DNA of 64,000 bases from Melampsora larici-populina 98AG31. Its lineage: Eukaryota; Basidiomycota; Pucciniomycetes; Pucciniales; Melampsoraceae. Under the pieces are notes generated by a model. It was given only the letters and a program-made list of their open reading frames with translations, did no database searches and was not told the origin of the DNA. Shown here one piece after another: positions 34,558-45,587 of the stretch. The DNA lies in assembly GCF_000204055.1 (NCBI RefSeq), contig NW_006768846.1:124001-188000 (forward strand). The letters run 5' to 3'. Numbering within the stretch: the first letter of the stretch is position 1; every line of letters begins with the position of its first letter. The position numbers were made by a program, and so were the translations under genes.

Positions 34558-34889
34558 TAGGGACAAAAAAAAACATATTTCAATTCATTAATTATCAGAA
34601 GATAAACAATTGATTTTGTAAGTGCAGTAAAATTTGTATTATAATTTTTTTGAGATTGGTGATAAAAACAAAGTGATAACTAAATGAGATGACTGTTTTG
34701 GTTCAGCTTTCAAAGTGAAGTTGAAGGTAGAATAATATGTTTTTGAATTTTTTCATCTTGGACAAAGTAATTGGATTTGAAGAGTTGAAATCAAATAAAC
34801 AGTAGACTAGACTAAACAAAAAAAAGATGAAGAGGATGACGGATAAGACAAAAAGGATTAGTGATAGTGAGATGATATCTTACATGACA

Positions 34890-35020
34890 AGTATTCGTTT
34901 TGTGTTTTGTCTAATTTTTGCTTGATCCATACCCAGTTTTCATCTTCATCAAGGTTAATGAAAAAAGAAGCAGAATCTTCATCTCTTGAAAGATGAGCTG
35001 CTTTCATCTGGATCACCATG
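34890..35020 (-). pseudogene. C-terminal fragment of a second Harbinger Myb-like protein
   Basis: The minus strand reads MKAAHLSRDEDSASFF, then INLDEDENWVWIKQKLDKT. It matches the tail of the Myb-like protein at 23550-23670. It is convergent with the DDE fragment at 34437-34557, the same gene arrangement as in the intact element. Confidence 0.75.
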
Positions 35021-35648
35021 TCAGAAACTGTTCACATTTCTTTATCAAGAAGATTCCCATGGCTGGCTTTCAATTAGGGAACTTATTGTTGGTCAATGCT
35101 GCAGCCTGAAGGTGGAATAAGACTTGATCTTCAACAGCCTCACAGGGGGAATCCAATTGAGCTTTGTTTTGTTCATTATTCTCTTCAGAATTATGGGATA
35201 CAAACTAGAAACCCAGAACAAATCTGGGTTTCCCAATTCGGACTTTTTGGCTGTGTTTGAGAAACTTTGCTTCAATCTCAACTGACTGGTCCTCCTTCAC
35301 CACACACCTCCATCCACTACCATCCTCCCATGCCTTGTTTTGACCGTAAAAACACTTCAAAAGTCAATACAACTTCCTGTCATGCAAGAACAGCTCTTGC
35401 TCGGAACACACGTGGAATCTTTTTTCTCTCTTAATCTCTTTGTTATCATCTCTCACTAGACTGACTTTTGCTTTGATTTGAGTTTGTTGTCTTTTTTTGG
35501 GTGGATTGATTAGAATTAAGACCACTCCTTATGCATCATAACCTTTTGTTATTGACAGGATCTCTTTGGCTTTGACCATTCATGATAGAACAAACAGCTC
35601 CAATTGTTTTTGTTTCGGAGCACTTGTATGTTTTTGAGAAAAGATGTA
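35021..35648. other. interior of the degraded Harbinger copy, no gene
   Basis: Sequence between the Myb-like relic and the tRNA-like MITE. No frame or motif is supported. Confidence 0.35.
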
Positions 35649-35794
35649 CAGTCAATTTCATAAAGGTTGAAATCGAGGCGTTTTCAAAATCATGAGGTGG
35701 TCCGTGCGCAACCTGTGACAGGTATCAAAATTAACTGCGAGATCAAATAACATACAGTGTCAGAACCTTTAACAACCCCAAATCATTTATTGTC

Positions 35795-35880
35795 TGGTGG
35801 CGCAGCGGTTCGAAGCCATGATTGCTTCGTGCAGATTTGTTGGTGATTGCCGTGTTCGACTCGCTGTGATACTTTTTTTG
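35795..35880 (+). ncRNA. tRNA-like Pol III unit (plus strand)
   Basis: TGGTGGCGCAGCGG resembles an A box, GTGTTCGACTC a B box, and a run of seven T follows (35873-35879), a Pol III terminator. A CATG-ATTGCTT-CGTG stem-loop sits where an anticodon arm would be. The acceptor stem does not close well, so I call it tRNA-derived, not a tRNA gene. Confidence 0.4.
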
Positions 35881-36011
35881 GCATTGTTTTTGTCCAGAAG
35901 CGACAATGGCAGCAGATGCAAGCAAACCAAACCAGCGCAGTTTCTCCGTTCTTTTAGTTGATCACAATGAGCAAATCAAACAGGAAAAACATGTTAAAAA
36001 GTGTGATGACT

Positions 36012-36106
36012 TATAAAAACAACTGGGGCTCGAACCCAAAAATGTGTGTCCGTGCAGTACGGTTGAGCCCATGTACGAGGCATTCATCCAGCTGCGCCAA
36101 AGCTCT
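36012..36106 (-). ncRNA. tRNA-like Pol III unit (minus strand)
   Basis: The minus strand reads TTTGGCGCAGCTGG (A-box-like), then GGGTTCGAGCCCC (a good B box/T arm), followed by TTTTT. With the plus-strand unit it forms an outward-in, convergent pair inside one MITE. The acceptor stem is poor. Confidence 0.4.
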
Positions 36107-36229
36107 CTATGAATCTACCTTGGCTATGCTGTCCAGATCATCATTTTTACATGCATATTCGATACCTGTCACAGGTGGCGCACGGCCCACCTCTCGATTT
36201 TGAAAACGCCTCGATTTCAACCTTTATGA

Positions 36230-36418
36230 AATTGACTGTAACTTGCTCAATTTTGGGTCAAATAAGTAGCTTATCAAACAGGTAGTTATGGACTACTTGG
36301 TCCATCTTATGATACACAAGATAAGCTACTTATGGGTACCACAATAACTTATGAAAAGGTATGACATTACTAGGTACCAAATGGACATTTCAAAATTTGA
36401 CTATCACCAAATGTGCCC
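36230..36418. repeat. right terminal region of the degraded Harbinger copy
   Basis: The reverse complement starts GGGCACATTTGGTGATAGTC and follows the left arm of the element at 21443 over about 190 bp. It shares TTTGGTACC, TACCTTTTCATAAGT, GGACCAAGTAG and ATTTGACCCAAAAT. The left end of this copy was not found and is probably lost to the DIRS-like relic. Confidence 0.75.
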
Positions 36419-36420
36419 TT

Positions 36421-37660
36421 AAACTCCACTTGCCTTGTAAGTTACACCTTTGAGATAAGAGAATACAGATCACCATACACATCTTGCTTTCATCGACTTA
36501 TCTTTCCAACAAGACACCTCAAGAAGCGTAGATGGATAGATGCTTGTATCTTTGATCAATAATCAAGAGTTGAATGCAAAAAGTGTTCACAATCAGTGAC
36601 ACATGTTTTGGCTTGTACTACTGTGTGACCAGCTGTGATTTTCTAGACTCGCCATGAGTAGGCTTTCAACCATCCAGATCTCAGCATTTTAACTCCCTTG
36701 AATCTTTCCTCATGCCTTGTATGTATGTTATTGTCCTGCTTGACCTGTTTTCTTTCATTCTGGTCCATGAATATCTCACACTTCAAGCTCTAGACACACT
36801 CCTTGATATTGCCTTTCCTTTTACATGACCTCTTACTCCAAGCTCTGCCAGCACATTCTTCCGCCAAGGGTTTGAGACATGATAAGGATGCGTTAAAAAA
36901 TTCAAAAGCAGCAGTCAAGATACACCAAAGACATGCGGTTGATAATTGCTCCTATGCCACTTTCCTTCCAAAGCACATTCCACCGACTATCATATCAAAC
37001 TTCATAATCATTTTATCCTTGGGAACAATGGCTGATGCACCCATGGGTAGCTAAAGATTCCCATTTTAAACCAGCTGTTTGACCGTATTCTGCCATGTCT
37101 ACTCCCATCCCTCTCCACAATGGTAACATACCCCATGGTTGAAGAGGTCGTACGGTCACCGTCGAGTTTTGCCAAATAGGTATCCCGCAGTATGATGTAC
37201 CCCAACTTTATGCTCCAAATCAGATTATGCACATGATGATATAAGGTCGGTCCCTTTTTTGCGCAGTCAGTTTGTGACAAATTTGCGTTTAAGTACAACT
37301 TAACCTGATGATATGTACTCGATTGCATACGAGGTTTTAAAGGCATTCCTATAGGATATAAAAAGCGATGAAGAAAGACAAACAGTCTTATCTGTTCTTA
37401 TACTTTCAGATTAGAAGCCGATTGATATTATCCTCGGGACCGAACCGAGATTGTATGTTCCGTGAGGATGATCAAGCTCTCATACAACGACACAAACGAC
37501 AATAAACTTCAAGCTGCCCCACCTTCAAGTACATCTCACTTAATTCAGATTACATAAGTACATATTATGTGCAAGAAACAGGATTACGATAAAAAACTCA
37601 TTAAATAGGACCGCACTCACATCTTATTTCCTTGGTTTGTTTTCTGCCTTCTAGACCAAA
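36421..37660. other. spacer upstream of allantoinase
   Basis: No gene is supported; frames at 36803-37054 and 37008-37346 show no family features. The last 200 bp should hold the allantoinase promoter. I see no consensus operator. Confidence 0.4.
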
Positions 37661-39766
37661 ATGTCCACCAATCCTAAGGTAGATAAAATCGCCATCGCTG
37701 CACATTTGGCCTTGTTGCCTAGTCCAGGTCCCTCAGGAAGCTCTCTCTCGACCCCCCAACCTGTCACCATCGAGGCTTCTATCACCACCGGCTTGATCAC
37801 CGCAGTGATCAAGGAGTTCCGTCCGGAATCAGCCTATGACTTGACCAGCTACCAATACGTTTCAATCCCTTCGGGATGCTTGCTATTCCCGGGTTTGATC
37901 GATGCTCATGTGCATCTCAATGAACCTGGCCGCACCGCATGGGAAGGTTTTGCAACAGGGACTGATGTGCGTTGTGGCCCGATGATTCACTATTGAACTG
38001 TTCAATCTGAGTGCAGTTTGAGGCCAATGTAAATCCAAACTGATTCAACTTCCTGTAAACTCCGTCAAACCTTACTCAACCATGGTTCATTGAATTCAAT
38101 CAATAGGCGGCAGCCTCAGGGGGAGTCACAACATTGATCGATATGCCCTTAAACTCGATTCCTCCAACCACTACAGTAGAAAATCTCAATAAGAAACTCG
38201 AGGCAGCGATCAATCAGTGTAGAGTTGATGTAGGGTTTTGGGGCGGTGTGATCCCTGGAAATGAAGTACGCCACCGGCCTTCCATTTTATCGAATTTATC
38301 AGACATGATTCCCTTCACATAGCTCTCGAGATCCGGTCTCTTTTTCCAGAAATTGGTTAATGTCCGGGTCTTGTCTTGCTATCATGAACCAGCGTTCAGT
38401 GGCCTGGAATGGCAGGTGTACGATTAAACCGATCATGTGTCATCTCAATCCTGATGTTTGTCAATATACAACTTTATTCGCTACTCATCTCTTGTAGAAT
38501 GATTTGCTACCCCTCGTCGAGGCTGGTATGAGGGGTTTCAAGTGCTTTTTAATCGATTCAGGCGTTGAGGAATTCCCGTGTGTGACTGCGGACGATCTAC
38601 TCAAAGCGATGCCAAAACTACAGGTCTGGTCACATGTTTCACATCTTCTCCTGTGATGTCATCCGTAACCTTGAGTTTTCCGAAGATCATCCTTAGAAAA
38701 CAACTCTGATGTGATTTGGAAGATTTGACAAAATTTAGGAGGTGGAATCCCTTCTGCTTTTCCATGCAGAGTTAGATTGCCCAGCCTCACTTCACGCCCG
38801 ATCCAATAATGATCATCCGACCAACGCAAATCACTTCAATCTTTATTCAACTTTCTTGGATTCAAGACCATCTCAGTTCGAGACAGAGGCTATATCACTC
38901 GTAGTCGACCTGACCAAGAAATTTCCTAAGTTGAAAACTCACATCGTTCATCTCAGTGCGGCAGAAGCGCTACCGATCATTGTTTCAGCTAGGAGCTCAG
39001 GTCTCAAATTGTCTGTGGAGGCGAGTCATATCCCCATGTCGTGATTTTGTCTCCTCCAACTTCCCCAATATACGTAGCCTCTGATCCAATGTTCTGAGAA
39101 TTTTGCGCACACAGACCTGTCTTCATTATTTAACTCTCTCTGATGTAGCCATCCCAGATGGTCGAGCGGAGTTCAAGTGCTGCCCGCCAATTCGCACCTT
39201 GACCAACCAAGATAAACTTTGGCAGGGGCTTTTGGCGGATGAGATCGATTACATTGTCTCTGACCATTCACCATGTACGATAGACTTAAAGGAAAACCGA
39301 ACGCTCATGGAAGCCTGGGGTGGAATTGGGGGACTCGGTCTAGGGATCAGCCTTATCTGGACTGAAGGCCAAAGGCGAAAGATTGAAAACTTGCCAGGTT
39401 GGATCCTGAAGTGGTTTTGTGAACGTCCAGCGAAGCAGGTCAAAATAGATCACCTGAAGGGTAAGATTGAAGTTGGAGCCGAATGTGACCTTTGCATCTT
39501 TGATCCCAATTCAAGTTTTGAGGTAGATCCCTTTTGCTCGCTGCTACTTCATGCTAAGGTCTTAATGGACAATGATATATTGCTTATTTTTCAAATAGGT
39601 GACCACCAATGAGGTCCATTTCAAGAACAAGATATCACCCTACCTCGGTATGCAAATGGATGGTCGAGTAATCCGAACCGTTCTCAGGACTCAAACTGTA
39701 TTTGATCTCGAAAAGTCTGGCTTTGGTGGGATCGAGACTGAAAGAAAGGGCCGCTTACTCCTATAA
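37661..39766 (+). CDS. DAL1: allantoinase
   Basis: Six exons, all in phase 0: 37661-37966, 38107-38265, 38498-38623, 38739-39020, 39115-39522, 39599-39766, giving 482 residues, the usual length. The intron after 39020 uses a GC donor (GCGAGT). The enzyme opens the ring of allantoin to allantoate in purine catabolism. Metal site: H83-x-H85 ([11 protein letters not shown]), the carbamylated lysine K170 (RGFKCF), H206 (LLFHAELD), H268 (IVHLS) and D341 (VSDHSPC). [10 protein letters not shown]...EFKCCPPIR and [10 protein letters not shown] are typical of allantoinases against other dihydroorotase-like hydrolases. Cytosolic or peroxisomal placement cannot be read. The frame is intact with all ligands present. 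Confidence 0.93.
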
Positions 39767-41809
39767 AGCTCATATAAAAGCTGAAGAAAATCATGCCAAG
39801 CCTGTTGGCCTCTTGGTCAATATCCTCAAATATGTTCATTATCTTTTGCAGCTGAACTCACCTCCAGGCTTTAGATTTTCATGTGTTGTACTCATTCTCA
39901 TTTAATAGAAACTACTTTCACGGTGTTGATATTTTGAAACCTATCATCAATAATTTACATATTCTTCCAATTAATGGGTCTTCACTTTTTATGCTGCCAA
40001 TGTTGTACAAATAGGTCCATTAAACTATGCAAGCACCCATATGGCAACTAGTAGCAGCATCATTTTATCTCCTGTGCCTTGAGTCAGGAGCTGTTGACAA
40101 CATCAAGTGGGAATTGTGCATTTGTGACAGTTGTGACAGGGTTTTTAGTCTGGTAACAAAGGTAAACAATGCCAGATCTAGATCAGTACACTTATAACTA
40201 GTACGGGATCATGGGATCATGGGTAATACCCTTCCATGCTTATGTGCTAGGGTAACAAAAAATTGGCAAAAGGCAACAAAGCTTTTGCAGATTATGTTGG
40301 ACCACAGAACTCAATCATGCAATAGCCTACAGAGAGGGTTTTTGTTATGCAAGAGCGCACCAGCAAAGGCTATGATTGGATGGCATTGATTCACCATGAT
40401 CAACAAGATTCCATTCAGGTTGATGGCTTACATGTGGTAGCTTGGCATAGATCATGAAACTCCAGGAGCATTAGAAATTTGATCATCAACATGTTACTTT
40501 GAGGACATTTGATGGTAGCGTTGTTGTATAGAAAGTCGCCCATTCTCAAGCTTTGGGATTTCACAATGCTTTTCATCAATTTGTTCTCTTTGTGACATTC
40601 ATCCGTCCATTTTCTGACTGAGTCTCAACTAGGGCTGTGAACTAACCCTGACCCCGGTGGGCCAACTTTAACCAACATGGTCTTGAAAGAAGGCAGTCTG
40701 TTCCCTGGGGCACTGAAATGAGCTGAAACCCATGTCAAATGCCCTGTGGGCGCTCTGGCGGCCTGCCTGCCTGGCTTCCTGTTGTTTTTGCAAGATAGAC
40801 AAAGGTGTCTAAATAGAGTGTTTAAAGCTCATTTGACATTCCAAGTAGGTGCACATAGGCTGGATAAAAAAACCAATGCACTTAATCCTGCAACACCCAT
40901 CAGAATTCCCCTTTGTGCCCCTTTTTGTTCCTAGATTGCCCCAAGCAATGATGTTTTTTGGCAAGTCTCAGTGGGCTGGAAGCATACACACCAAAAAGTG
41001 AATTACCAAATCCAAACATTTGCGCAGGGTAAAGTGGGTTAGCTCAAGGATTGATGCCTGGGAGAAGAGTAGGTGTTGCTTTGCAATAATGTTTCTAAAT
41101 ATACAGAAACCAAGAACAATAAATGGTCTGGAAGTGGGCCTCATTAAGAAAATCAGTCAACATTAGGAAATTGAAAAATAAAGGCTGCACATGAAGCATA
41201 TGCTCTTCATACATGCCACTGTATAACTTTTGAGTACAAAAATGAGATAGATCAGTTGAAATATGACTTTTTCTTTTGATATAGACATCATCATGTCCGT
41301 GTGGTGTTCTCCCGTCGACAAGTGTGCATGAGTTGCCTTTGTGCCTCGAAGGGAGTCCGTGTGCTCTTGTTGTTGGGCAGCTGCCACAAGGACACAGTGC
41401 ATGTGGTTGGTTGGAGATTGCTTTCAAAATGCCTATATGTTTAGTGCCAAGAGAGGCAAGGTTCCAATTATGAACAACTAAAACAATGCAGGCATTCATG
41501 AAATTAGATTCCCAAAGCAGAATTTTGAGCAAAGCACACCATATGCTGGGTGTGGTTGGAAGCATAGGAAGAAATGATGTAATGTATAGATTGGCTTATC
41601 CCTATAACAGAGGAATTGATCAATCAGTAATACAGAAATTCCATGCAACAATTAAGCAGTTTGAGAGTTGCTTTTAGGAAAGAAAATACAATGGGGCAAA
41701 TGGACAGATTTATTGATCATGTGGAAGGTTGTGGCCGTAAGATGAGAGGTTGAAATGTGGACAGTGAAAAGCAGTTTTGTGCACTGGTGGAAAGTAAATG
41801 TGCTGTTGT
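39767..41809. other. long spacer after allantoinase
   Basis: Frames such as 40746-40934 and 41095-41565 (minus) have no family features and irregular composition. No TIR could be delimited before 41803. The region may contain old, unrecognised repeats. Confidence 0.4.
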
Positions 41810-42183
41810 CAACGCCCAAACCAATCCGACGTGATACGACTTTTCGGAGGGTTTCCATGTCGTATTGGCCAACCCATATATTCAGACCAATACCTGATAC
41901 AATATGAGGACAAAAAAAAATCCAAAAATTTGGTCGGCCATATCGTGTCGCTGAAGCAATACGAGCCAATACCGTACTTAAAAATTGGTTGCAAGGCTTT
42001 TCAAGTAGGAAAAAGCCAAATTGCCTCCATCCTGTATTGCGTTGCCAATACCCAATATGAAAAAAGGGGACTTCTCATGTCGGGTCAGGTGAAGCAATAT
42101 GGAGAAATCCGACTTTTGATGTTGGATTGGCAATACAATACCAATACAATACCGACTTTTGTGTTGGATTGGTTCGGGCGTTG
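41810..42183. mobile_element. hAT-like MITE (374 bp), relative of the nested hAT-like element
   Basis: The ends CAACGCCCAAACCAATCC and GGATTGGTTCGGGCGTTG match the ends of the 3.9-kb element with one change. The 7-mer CTGTTGT flanks both sides (41803-41809, 42184-42190). The interior keeps AATACCAATACAATACCGAC-like words seen near the ends of the autonomous element and no coding frame. Confidence 0.85.
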
Positions 42184-43587
42184 CTGTTGTATGCTTTCTC
42201 TTCAAAAGTTGCTTTGGAAAAGGACAGCAGGTTTTTTTAATATGATAGCCTGAAAACGTAGGATGAGGTTTTAAAAGGTGCCCAGTGAAAAGAACTTCAA
42301 TGAAACAATGTGAAAAGTAAATGTGCTGGAAAATTCTTCTTGAAAACAGGACCATTGATTGTAGGTGGGAAAAAAAGGTGTAAAGTGAGACACAGAAGAT
42401 AGGGGATGGATCCCTCTCCATCATTGCTACCCTTGGCTGCACTTTGGTGAGAGGTCTTGGAGCTCAATAACCCACATTCCCAAAATCCTGCGGTTGAACA
42501 GGGTACATGGAATCCGGGGGGGTGAATACGGATCTAAGAATATAAATAGTCTATTGTTGTTTCACCCAGACTATTCTCCTCGTTGGAATAAATCTGTAAG
42601 TCTCTCCTTACTACTCCTTTTACTATTATCAAACCTGACTTGAATTAGTTCATTTACAGCAGTTCTTTTCAATAGTGTTTTATATTTACTTACATCCTCA
42701 TCAATCATCTTTGCCTGTAATCCCTGTTGTGTTACACACAGATTTGTCTTTTTGCTAGCTCCCCAAAGCTTATTGTGACTTGTGCTGTTTGCTCGCCATT
42801 TACCTGATTGCCCCAGGTACTGCTTTACTTTCAATGACCAAGCCCAACAGCTTTCACAAGTCCCAGTTCTGTCTCAACAGTTGAACCTCTCAGACTCCAT
42901 TGACTTGCATGTATTTATCTTGACTTGGCCAGGATTGAGCATTCATGAATATGTATTTTTGTTTGTTTCAAAATTGTTTTGCAACACAAACCCTTGGTGA
43001 AAGTCACTATTTCTAGGCTAAGTCTCTTTTCAGCTTCTTGGTGATCTGTGATTGGACTTACTCACCTCTTACTGAGCAGTGAGCCAGTTTGGAGCCTGTA
43101 TTTCTCAGGTACCAGTGAAAAACTCCAACCATGGATCACCCAAGAGTAGAACTTCCCAAAGACATATGGGAGAGCTTCAAGCGCTAGCACGTGTAATGCA
43201 CTCTTCACAATGACCTTTTCTTTCACCTTTTCTGTTTCATTGAGGATTGTTTATATAGCCACAAAACAAAGAATGCAATGTAGCAATATCGAGCTCCATA
43301 CAGCTCACTGCTCAGGCCAAGATTCTTGTTGATGAGGTAAATCCCTCGCTCAAGCCTCTGGCGAGGGACTTAGACCCTTCAAGGAAGCAAGTCTCCCACA
43401 TTTTCCCAGCTTGCCACACAGCCGGATAGCGGTCCGACCTCGCTTCTCCGAGGCCGGGTCAAAGCCACTCCTCACATCCAACCACTGTTTCAGTTGTGAT
43501 GTTGGTGGTAAGGTATTCGGGAACCTTTGGCTTCTTGGCTCTGCAAATTTCTTCTCAGCCAGAACCATATTTTTAATCTATTAGGAG
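42184..43587. other. spacer upstream of MDE1
   Basis: No gene is supported. A short palindromic run ATACGGTCC is absent; frames at 42571-43000 have no features. The 5' region of the next gene lies at the right end. Confidence 0.35.
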
Positions 43588-44998
43588 ATGTCTGCCGCAC
43601 CGGAACCCCAAGCTTGTCAAAGCGATGTCTCCACATCTGACGAATTGGTCATATCGACGGTAAGTCAGAAACTCCTCCGATTGAGGGGGTGTTGATATCA
43701 GGACTTGGATGTCGGTAAACTTGAACCCCTCTAGATGTTGATCACATCATCTGTTTTTCTTTGTTCACGGCTCAGGATCCTCTCCACCCTGCCAACTTGA
43801 TCTGTGAACTTTGCCGAAACTTTTACTCGCTTGGTTGGGTGACTGGTACTGGTGGCGGAATCTCGATAAGGCATGAGTTGAGTAATTTCATCGAGAGTTT
43901 TTCACCTGGTCACTTGTATATATGGACATAGTCTCGTGTCCACATCTATCTCTCTGATCGTATTCCTTTAGGTCGCTCAACGCTCTTCTCATTCACAAAA
44001 CCTGATACACAGGAATCATGTTTTTATCGCTCCATCGGGTGTGCAAAAGGAACGCATCCAACCCCATGATATATTTGTCCTGGATAGGCAAAACCGAACC
44101 CAACTCAGAAGGCCTTTGAAACCTTTGAAGCAATCCGCATGCACGCCACTTTTCTACAATGCGTGTGTTCTTCCATTTCTAATTTTGACTGTCTTTCAGT
44201 AGCAAGCAACTGAGTCACACTCTTTAACCACTCAGCTATGACCTAAGAAACGCCGGTGCCTGTATTCATACCCATAGCCAGCACGCTGTCATGGCTACTC
44301 TTCTTTGGCCTGGAAAAGAATTCCGTTGCAGCCATTTGGAGATGATCAAAGGCATGAGGCTCAAAGGGTTGATTTCTCACCTATCTCCGACTCGGAATAG
44401 ACATAATGCTAACAGGATCTTGTGCGTTCCTCATGATTTTACAATGCCAGCACTGACAAAGCCATGAGCTACCTCGATACTTTGGTGATCCCGATCATCG
44501 AAAACACGCCAGACGAAGAAGACCTTCGAGAAGGCATGGAGCAAGTAGGCACCCTTTATTCTGATCACGGCGCGTTTGAGAATAGATAATGAATCGCCAT
44601 CGTTCTCATCATCATTTTGATCAGGCTATGCGCGAATATCCGGACGCGTAAGTTTCGGTTGCTTAATGTTATCTCCATTCTCAGCCCATTCACAGCTGAT
44701 GGTGAGATTTGGTGGCTTTATTAAAGTCCGGCGGTCTTGGTTCGAAGACACGGCACATACTCTTGGGGAAAAGGTGTCGTCTATTTCTATTGTCGATGAT
44801 CACTAATTCCGGGGCATTATTCCTCCGTAAGGTCGTATCATTCAAAGAGCTTGAACTGACCTGGGTTCATTCATAACAGACTGGGAACAAGCTAAGTGTC
44901 AAGCGGAATGTCTTGACTACTTGTTGGAAATTGCAGTCAAGATGAGGCTTGCTGGACTGGACATCGACTTGAATGAGTCAAAGACAGCATCACCCTGA
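43588..44998 (+). CDS. MDE1: methylthioribulose-1-phosphate dehydratase
   Basis: Eight exons: 43588-43659, 43776-43876, 44013-44162, 44236-44367, 44451-44544, 44625-44647, 44727-44773, 44880-44998. All phases close, giving 245 residues, the normal length. One exon has only 23 nt. The enzyme is a class II aldolase/adducin fold protein that dehydrates methylthioribulose 1-phosphate in the cytosolic methionine salvage pathway. Visible motifs: [24 protein letters not shown], the zinc ligands H119-T-H121 ([10 protein letters not shown]), [26 protein letters not shown] and [19 protein letters not shown] with the third histidine. All expected residues are present. Upstream and downstream neighbours are not pathway partners. 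Confidence 0.92.
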
Positions 44999-45587
44999 AA
45001 GGTTCTTTTGTATGATATGGCTATACCTCCTTTTAAACCATTCCTTGGATGAAGCTCACGAGACTTCGCAGCGACCGTGGCGCCAGAGGGCCAACCAAAA
45101 AAACCCTTTGTGTCATGTCCGATCAATGTCTTTCCACGGGTTGAGTGTCTCCCAGAATTTTGCTTACGTGCATGGGGTATCACAGGGATGAAAATGAGTA
45201 AACGTAAACAAAATTCACTTTATTTGAAGTAGTGTAAGGATATTTCATGTGCATGGCAAGGAGAAGCAGAGTCATGGTCTGGTAACAAAACTGAAAACAT
45301 ATTTAACTGAATTTGAATGAGGAAAAAGGAAGAGGTGGGTTGTGAGTGCCTGATATGTGGAAACCATGCCACTTAATGGTTCGATGGCAAGGTAGTAATG
45401 ATCTCCAAAAGAAAGATTGGTGTACAAGGAAGAATTCAAGACGGATCAAGATCAGATGACTATTGTCATATTCCATAGATCAGCCTGTAAACCTGATAGC
45501 GTCTCCCAGGGGACGAGCAGATGAGAGAGAGGTTTCTCGTGCGGATAAGTCTTTTGGTCGCGCTTATAATAAGTCGTAAGATAAAAA
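44999..45587. other. spacer between MDE1 and the next gene
   Basis: The two genes are convergent. No frame is supported and no repeat is delimited. Confidence 0.4.

Larger units (their letters stand above)
35649..36239. mobile_element. TA-flanked MITE with long TIRs and two tRNA-like units
   Basis: The left arm starts CAGTCAATTTCATAAAGGTT and the right arm is its inverse. Pairing extends about 80 bp through GAAATCGAGGCGTTTTCAAA and ACCTGTGACAGGTATC. TA flanks both ends, so a Tc1/mariner-type MITE is likely. The interior carries one tRNA-like unit per strand, listed separately. The element interrupts the degraded Harbinger copy just inside its right terminal repeat. Confidence 0.8.

Noticed and set aside
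35795..36106. Two functional tRNA genes
   Set aside because: A and B boxes are present but acceptor stems do not close and they lie inside a MITE; called tRNA-like only.
41095..41565. 156-codon minus-strand frame as a gene
   Set aside because: No domain, no splice context, irregular composition in a repeat-rich spacer.
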